Of a stretch of 64,000 nt of DNA, positions 59,617-64,000 are shown piece after piece. Origin of the DNA: a virus; IMG/VR virus record IMGVR_UViG_3300046684_000205, positions 29,479-93,478 of that record; one strand, written 5' to 3'. The notes under the pieces were generated by a model. That model saw only the letters and a program-made list of their open reading frames with translations, did not search any database and had not been told where the DNA came from. Both the position numbers and the translations under genes were made by a program. The first letter of the stretch is position 1. Each line of letters opens with the position of its first letter.

Positions 59617-59938
59617 ACAACACCTCCCCATCCTGCGCCGGGCGCGCGAGCTGCTCGACGAAGGCCGCGAGTGCCTGATCTGCCGCGCCGTCTACGCAGC
59701 CGCGGGCAAGGATGAGCAACACCTTGTCCACGATATCGACTGCCTCATCGAGGCGGAGCTGGAGGGCGAGCCCACGTTGGTCGCCTGGGTGAGGGTCAGA
59801 TACCCTGTGTGTGATCACCCGGCGTGGCTCGGCCCTCTCCTGATCTGGGACGCGGACTATGAAACCCGGCGCAGCATGCGCACCCTGATGCGCATGGCTT
59901 GGCTTGATAAACTCATCTTCGACATCGAAAGGCCCTAA
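59606..59938 (+). CDS. hypothetical protein, 110 aa
   Basis: Helical start with CLICRAVYAA, then an aromatic region. The possible cysteine pair is not a clear zinc site. Unknown. Confidence 0.6.
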   Translation: MLGKQHLPILRRARELLDEGRECLICRAVYAAAGKDEQHLVHDIDCLIEAELEGEPTLVAWVRVRYPVCDHPAWLGPLLIWDADYETRRSMRTLMRMAWLDKLIFDIERP

Positions 59939-60529
59939 ATGTTCATCACCCTGACCAGCATCACCAACCCGCGCCAGCCCAAGCCGCTGCACGTCCTCGC
60001 CAGCAGCATCGAGGGCATCACCACGGACAACAGCAGCGGCCATACCTGTACCGTCATCCGTACAGGCGGCAACAGCATCTGGTACGTCAAGGAGACGCCC
60101 GACGAGATCCTCGGCCTGATCGGTTCGCGCGGCGAGCCGCGCGCCGCCGACCGCCATCTGTTCACCCTTGCGGCGGACGAACTGTTCAACCTGGGCGCCA
60201 AGCCGGACCTGGTCGCCCAGCTGCAGGAAGCCGCCGAATACTGGCGCGGCGCCGGCAGCCCGCCCGAGCCCGACATCCATCAGCTGCAGTTCGCCCTCGA
60301 CGAGTGGTGCAAGAAGACCGACTGGGTGCAGAAGCAGAGGGACAGCTTCTCCTTCAACACGCTCGGCATGCACAGGGCAGATGTGCTGCGCCGCGAGATC
60401 GAACACCTGCGCGCTTCGAAGGGCCTCACCCGCGACCAGATCCAGGACCTCGCGCACGGCTTCATGCTGAGCGACGACAAGATTCTGTTCATGATCAAGG
60501 TCGACGCGCTGCTGAGAGGGCGGAAATGA
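59939..60529 (+). CDS. hypothetical protein with FlbD-like N-terminus, 196 aa
   Basis: Directly follows the upstream stop. The first about 65 residues resemble a FlbD-like beta domain (ITLTSI start, SSIEGI, IWYVKETPDEILGLI), a common small fold in phage proteins. The rest is helical. Function unknown. Confidence 0.6.
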   Translation: MFITLTSITNPRQPKPLHVLASSIEGITTDNSSGHTCTVIRTGGNSIWYVKETPDEILGLIGSRGEPRAADRHLFTLAADELFNLGAKPDLVAQLQEAAEYWRGAGSPPEPDIHQLQFALDEWCKKTDWVQKQRDSFSFNTLGMHRADVLRREIEHLRASKGLTRDQIQDLAHGFMLSDDKILFMIKVDALLRGRK

Positions 60530-60711
60530 GGTACGCCGCCTGCGGCATCAAGGAAGTGCGGGCGCGCCGCTGGTGGCCCGCCTACGAACTTGGCACCTAC
60601 CGCTGGATCTGGCAGGCGCGCCTACGAATTCGCCTGCACTGGTTTGCTAATTGGTGCGGGTTAAATCAGTGCGGCGAAACCTGGATCGAGGTCCGCAAGG
60701 AGCAGAAATGA
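60526..60711 (+). CDS. hypothetical Trp/Arg-rich protein, 61 aa
   Basis: Start overlaps the upstream stop (ATGA). Basic, with RARRWWPAYELGTYRWIW and a C-x6-C pair. Unknown. Confidence 0.55.
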   Translation: MRYAACGIKEVRARRWWPAYELGTYRWIWQARLRIRLHWFANWCGLNQCGETWIEVRKEQK

Positions 60712-61187
60712 ACGACTTCGAAGCTCTCGCCGCCCAGCTGGCCGCCAAGCACATCATTCCCGAGACCGACATCGTCCACCCCGAAGTCGTGATGGATTCC
60801 TTCATGATGGAGAAGATGAAAGAACCGAACTACGTACCGTACTGCCTGGTCGAGGTTACCTGCGGCCGCGTGCGGCGCACCCGCTATGGCTTCTGGTGCC
60901 CAAGCTGCGGCAACAAGATGAATTACGACATGACGCATTATGACGGCAATAAAAACGTCCAGTACATCGGCGAGCCGGCCAAGCCAGCCGATGCGGCAGC
61001 TGGGCTGCCTGCGCCGTTTCGCGAACCTTGGGGAGCACGCACCGGCCGGGCACCCTTGGCCGACCGCTTGCCGGCGCCCTACCACCGCGGCAGCGCCACC
61101 GCAGCGCCGCGCACGGCCGACCAGGAGCGCGCCGACTGGAACGCCAAGGTCGACGCCAAGAAACCTGCCAAGAAAGGAAGAAAATGA
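60708..61187 (+). CDS. hypothetical zinc-finger-like protein, 159 aa
   Basis: Overlapping start with AAGGAG upstream. An acidic helical first part is followed by CPSCGNKM, the half of a zinc ribbon, and an upstream Cys. The C-terminal half is Pro/Ala/Arg-rich, probably disordered, ending in a lysine-rich tail (KKPAKKGRK). Confidence 0.6.
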   Translation: MNDFEALAAQLAAKHIIPETDIVHPEVVMDSFMMEKMKEPNYVPYCLVEVTCGRVRRTRYGFWCPSCGNKMNYDMTHYDGNKNVQYIGEPAKPADAAAGLPAPFREPWGARTGRAPLADRLPAPYHRGSATAAPRTADQERADWNAKVDAKKPAKKGRK

Positions 61188-61393
61188 GCGTGCACTACAT
61201 CCTGATCGTCCTCTGGGCCGCCTACGGCTCCAGTCTGTCCGGGCGCGCGGCCCTCGCCGTGGAGTTCGATTCCGAGCCGGCGTGCCAGGCTGCTGCCGCC
61301 GCCATTCGCCGGCAGTCCGACGCCGGCGCCGCTAACGTGGCAACGCTGGTCTGTGCCGCCAAGGGTGAGGAGAAACGCAATGACCGCCCATGA
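61184..61393 (+). CDS. small secreted or membrane-tethered protein, 69 aa
   Basis: The N-terminus (VHYILIVLWAAYGSSLSG) looks like a signal or anchor sequence. The mature part is FDSEPACQAAAAAIR... with two cysteines. Such small exported proteins are frequent in phage accessory regions. Confidence 0.55.
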   Translation: MSVHYILIVLWAAYGSSLSGRAALAVEFDSEPACQAAAAAIRRQSDAGAANVATLVCAAKGEEKRNDRP

Positions 61394-61907
61394 ACGCCCC
61401 GGCGCCCAGACTTTCGACATCCCGCAGGATCCGCCAAAGGACGCGCCCATCAAGTCCCAGCACGGCAAGCTGCTGAACGCGCTGGACGACATGCAGCGCA
61501 GCCTGGCTTACGCGCTGCGCCGCGACACCCTGGCGGAAGCCGAGCAGCTGATCCTGCGCCAGGAGCAGCGCATCGCCGAGCTGGAAGCCGCGCCGCGCCG
61601 CCTGCACGTCCCTCCAGACGACATCGGCTACCCGCGCGACGTGTTCGCCCAGATCCTGATCGGCAACAGCCCGTACGCCTTCTACCTGTTCCAGTGGGTG
61701 CCCTACCAGCTTGATGCGCGCCGGTACAGGCTGAAGCTGGCGCATGACGTGCGCACCTTCGACGGGCGGGAGGCCCTGGGCATCTGGCCGAACGCCAACA
61801 AGCTCGGTCCTTTCGAGGACAGCGAGGTCGAGTTCATCCGCATCAGCCGGCAGCAGCCCGGTTACACGTACCGGGACCCAAGACCGGCGCGCAAGGAGCC
61901 ATCGTGA
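61380..61907 (+). CDS. hypothetical protein, 175 aa
   Basis: AGGAG precedes ATG 61380. Helical, coiled-coil middle (LAEAEQLILRQEQRIAELEAAP) followed by a compact C-terminal part. Unknown. Confidence 0.6.
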   Translation: MTAHERPGAQTFDIPQDPPKDAPIKSQHGKLLNALDDMQRSLAYALRRDTLAEAEQLILRQEQRIAELEAAPRRLHVPPDDIGYPRDVFAQILIGNSPYAFYLFQWVPYQLDARRYRLKLAHDVRTFDGREALGIWPNANKLGPFEDSEVEFIRISRQQPGYTYRDPRPARKEPS

Positions 61908-62140
61908 GAATCCACATCACCACCGGCCCACGCCGACCCAAGCCCGCCACCGGCGACCGCCAGGTCACCAAGAAGCACGGCTTGCGCATCCGCGTGCCCG
62001 AGATCCACAACGGCATGCACGTCGTTTCGAACGGTCGGCCCTGTTATGTCTGGGCCAAGCCGGCCGATCTGCCGCGCTCCTACCGGCGCTACCTGACGCC
62101 CGAAGAGCGGGCTCACTATTTTCCGGAGGGCCCACGATGA
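61904..62140 (+). CDS. hypothetical basic protein, 78 aa
   Basis: GTG start overlapping the upstream stop. Basic, Pro-rich product (GPRRPKPATG, RRYLTPEERAHYF). Unknown. Confidence 0.55.
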   Translation: MRIHITTGPRRPKPATGDRQVTKKHGLRIRVPEIHNGMHVVSNGRPCYVWAKPADLPRSYRRYLTPEERAHYFPEGPR

Positions 62141-62505
62141 AATCGACCATTGATGTCGTCTGCTACCAGGCCCTGTTCTTCGTGGAGACCGTGCACGGCA
62201 GCCAGCTGGAATTCGTGCTCGATGATGCCGATAAGCGCGCAAGGCGGCCCACCCGAGCCGAGCTCCACCCAAGTGCCCTCACTTTCACCAGCTACACCGA
62301 GACCTTGTGGGACATGCTCAGCGCCGAGTTCAAGAAGGCCCAAGATGTCCGGGTGCGTGAGAAAAGCGAATACGGCGGTGTGAGTTTCTTGCTCGAAGCG
62401 CCGACTGTCGACGCGCTGCAGCGCGCGTTGGCGCGCTGCGAGAAGGTCGTGCAGCGTTGGGTCAACAAGTACCGCATCAACCACATGAAGGAGAAATCAC
62501 AGTGA
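62137..62505 (+). CDS. hypothetical protein, 122 aa
   Basis: ATG 62137 follows GGAGGG and overlaps the upstream stop. Alpha/beta protein, charged. Unknown. Confidence 0.6.
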   Translation: MKSTIDVVCYQALFFVETVHGSQLEFVLDDADKRARRPTRAELHPSALTFTSYTETLWDMLSAEFKKAQDVRVREKSEYGGVSFLLEAPTVDALQRALARCEKVVQRWVNKYRINHMKEKSQ

Positions 62506-62792
62506 ACCTCGACCACCTGGCCGCACTGGCCAAGGCCGCCGGCGGCGGCACCATCAAGGGCGACTGGGAATCCACCGGCGTCGTCATCGCGGCGCCCGAC
62601 CAAGGCGGCATGGAGTACCTGCTCGAAACCGTCGCCGGCGAGGATCACCCGGCCCTCGCTGGCGAGGATCACCCGGCCCTCGCCTTCGTCGAGGCCGCCA
62701 ACCCGAACGCAATCCTTGCGATGATCGAAGAGCTGCGTGCTCTGCGGCCGGTACCGGCTGGCGAAGCCAGCAAGGGAGGCGATCATGGGTAA
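62502..62792 (+). CDS. Ea22/Ead-like hypothetical protein, 96 aa
   Basis: GTG start overlapping the upstream stop. It ends with FVEAANPNAILAMIEELRAL, a pattern known from Ead/Ea22-like phage proteins. It contains a 24-base tandem duplication (62637-62684) giving GEDHPALA twice. Confidence 0.55.
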   Translation: MNLDHLAALAKAAGGGTIKGDWESTGVVIAAPDQGGMEYLLETVAGEDHPALAGEDHPALAFVEAANPNAILAMIEELRALRPVPAGEASKGGDHG

Positions 62793-63039
62793 GATCCGCG
62801 TCCAGCCATCACCCCTCACCAACACGATCTACGCCGGGCGTATCAACAAGACTGACTCGGCGTGGCAGGGCGAGAAATATGACGTCACCAGCGATGTGAT
62901 CGGCTCGATCATCCAATACGTCGGCGTCGGCAACATAATCAGCGTGAACGAGAACGGCAAGCCAGCGTATGAAATTGAAGTGCGCGCTATCAAGGCCGAG
63001 GTCAACGGCAATCAGGCCAGTGGCGGGGTCGAGGCATGA
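62785..63039 (+). CDS. hypothetical protein, 84 aa
   Basis: GGAGG precedes ATG 62785. Beta-rich; short Gly/Val-rich strands. Unknown. Confidence 0.6.
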   Translation: MGKIRVQPSPLTNTIYAGRINKTDSAWQGEKYDVTSDVIGSIIQYVGVGNIISVNENGKPAYEIEVRAIKAEVNGNQASGGVEA

Positions 63040-63314
63040 GCAACAACATCATCAGCATCGCGCCCGACGATGTGAAGAAGCTGCGCCACATGCTCGGCGC
63101 CACGGACCAGTACAAGCCAAGCAACTACGGATTCCGCAACTACTACGCCACCAGCGGCGGCGCGGCTATGGAAGCGATGGAGCGCCTGGTTGCTGCCGGC
63201 CTGGCCGTGAAAGGCGCGTCGAGCGCGCGCATGACCTACTACCACGCGACCGTCAAAGGCTGCGAATTCATTGGATTTACCAAGGCGCAGATCAAGCGCG
63301 TGTTCGAGGACTGA
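63036..63314 (+). CDS. hypothetical protein, 92 aa
   Basis: Start overlaps the upstream stop. A helical pattern with VERLVAAGL-type repeats, resembling small phage regulators of the type where MEAMERLVAAGL forms part of a winged helix. Unclear. Confidence 0.55.
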   Translation: MSNNIISIAPDDVKKLRHMLGATDQYKPSNYGFRNYYATSGGAAMEAMERLVAAGLAVKGASSARMTYYHATVKGCEFIGFTKAQIKRVFED

Positions 63315-63317
63315 ACC

Positions 63318-64000
63318 ATGAGCCACACCAAAACTATCGCCCCTACCGGCACAGAAGCAGGCTTTGACCTGGATAAGCTGGAAGCACTGCGCCTCGGATT
63401 ATGCAAAATTAATCGGCGGCACGATGTCGAGCACCTGATCCGCCAAACTGACGAACTGATCGCTCTCGCTCGCCGAGCTGCACTGGCCCCTGCTGACTCA
63501 GTCTTGAATGGACATTGGGAGCCGATGGGCAAGTTCGCGCGGCGCTTTGTTCCCGATGCGCCGGATACCACGGATAGCGCGAGCGGTGATTGCTCAACCT
63601 GCGGCGGTTCCGAATCGATTTCTGACCCGATGGGCTGGCAATTTGAGCGAGTGCCGTGCCCTGACTGCGCAGCCCAGCCTGTACAGGCTGGAGAAGCGGT
63701 AGACGAGCGGGCGCTGTTTGAGGCCGCCTATATTGCACGGAAGCAGGCGAACGATCCATCGCGGACGCTTAGTGATGACGACGCTGATACTTGGCTCGCC
63801 CGCAGCAGTCGCGACGAAAGCCGGTACTTGCATGCCCAAGAGGCATGGGAAGGTTGGCAAGCCCGCGCCAGTCTTGCCCCGGTATCCGCCCAGCAGGGCG
63901 CAGCCAAAGCGGCAACAACTGTTGAAAAGGATGGCTGCAGGCTGTGTCTCGGCGCGAAAGGCGGCGTACCCGGCAATGAAAACGTGATCGGTGGCGTCGT
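63318..64000 (+). CDS. Ea22-like protein, 5' part only (runs off the window)
   Basis: Translated by hand from ATG 63318; open to the last base, at least 227 codons. It contains CSTCGG and PCPDC (zinc-binding pairs), then AAYIARKQAN and AWEGWQARA, the repeat style of Ead/Ea22-like phage proteins, then a second cysteine pair (CRLCLG). The 3' end is missing, so length and function cannot be given. Confidence 0.7.
   Translation, partial: MSHTKTIAPTGTEAGFDLDKLEALRLGLCKINRRHDVEHLIRQTDELIALARRAALAPADSVLNGHWEPMGKFARRFVPDAPDTTDSASGDCSTCGGSESISDPMGWQFERVPCPDCAAQPVQAGEAVDERALFEAAYIARKQANDPSRTLSDDDADTWLARSSRDESRYLHAQEAWEGWQARASLAPVSAQQGAAKAATTVEKDGCRLCLGAKGGVPGNENVIGGV

Overview
The window looks like most or all of the genome of a long-tailed (siphovirus-like) bacteriophage. 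It has a high GC content, tightly packed genes joined by ATGA/GTGA/TGATG overlaps, and complete replication, packaging, head, tail and lysis gene sets. I see no ribosomal or tRNA genes, no integrase and no CI-type repressor, so a lytic lifestyle is likely but not proven. The RdgC homologue, GC content and promoter style suggest a proteobacterial host, perhaps Burkholderiales. This host guess is an inference.

Left arm (about 1-26,018, plus strand) is the early and replication region. It opens with a strong sigma70 promoter and encodes: RdgC; a C5 cytosine methyltransferase with a second 303-codon gene lying inside it in another frame; a deaminase-like protein; an SNF2-type helicase; a 980-residue primase-helicase with archaeo-eukaryotic primase motifs; a possible ssDNA-binding protein behind its own promoter; a DnaQ-like exonuclease fused to a DUF3820-like tail; a MazG-like pyrophosphohydrolase; dNMP kinase; a three-domain family A DNA polymerase; ATP-dependent DNA ligase; thymidylate synthase; a PD-(D/E)XK nuclease candidate; and an SbcD/SbcC pair. 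Many small unknown genes lie between. The arm ends at a bidirectional terminator (about 26,021-26,050).

Central and right-centre (26,033-54,749, minus strand) holds the late genes. Read in the direction of transcription they are: a double-HTH regulator, small membrane proteins, packaging genes (putative small terminase, gpA-like large terminase), portal, S49 protease, scaffold, decoration-like protein, major capsid protein, connectors, tail tube, tail assembly chaperones made by a -1 frameshift (A AAA AAC), a very large tape measure (about 2,422 aa), tail-tip and fibre proteins, a papain-like amidase, then the lysis cassette. The lysis cassette has small membrane proteins and a holin, a GH19 endolysin, an Rz-like spanin with Rz1 embedded in another frame, and a metallophosphoesterase. 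A GIY-YIG homing endonuclease sits antisense between the tail tube and chaperone genes. The late region is divided by several terminators and by recurring promoters, four of whose -35 boxes contain the TGA stop codon of the gene before.

Right arm (about 55,305-64,000, plus strand) carries mostly small unknown genes. The main landmarks are an AT-rich, repeat-bearing divergence region (54,770-55,304); a roughly 675-base non-coding tract packed with strong hairpins and a boxA-like sequence (56,040-56,715); a minus-strand gene for a degenerate HNH-fold protein with its own promoter and operator-like dyad; and an AT-rich gap with a run of 15 G. The last gene, Ea22-like, runs off the end of the window.
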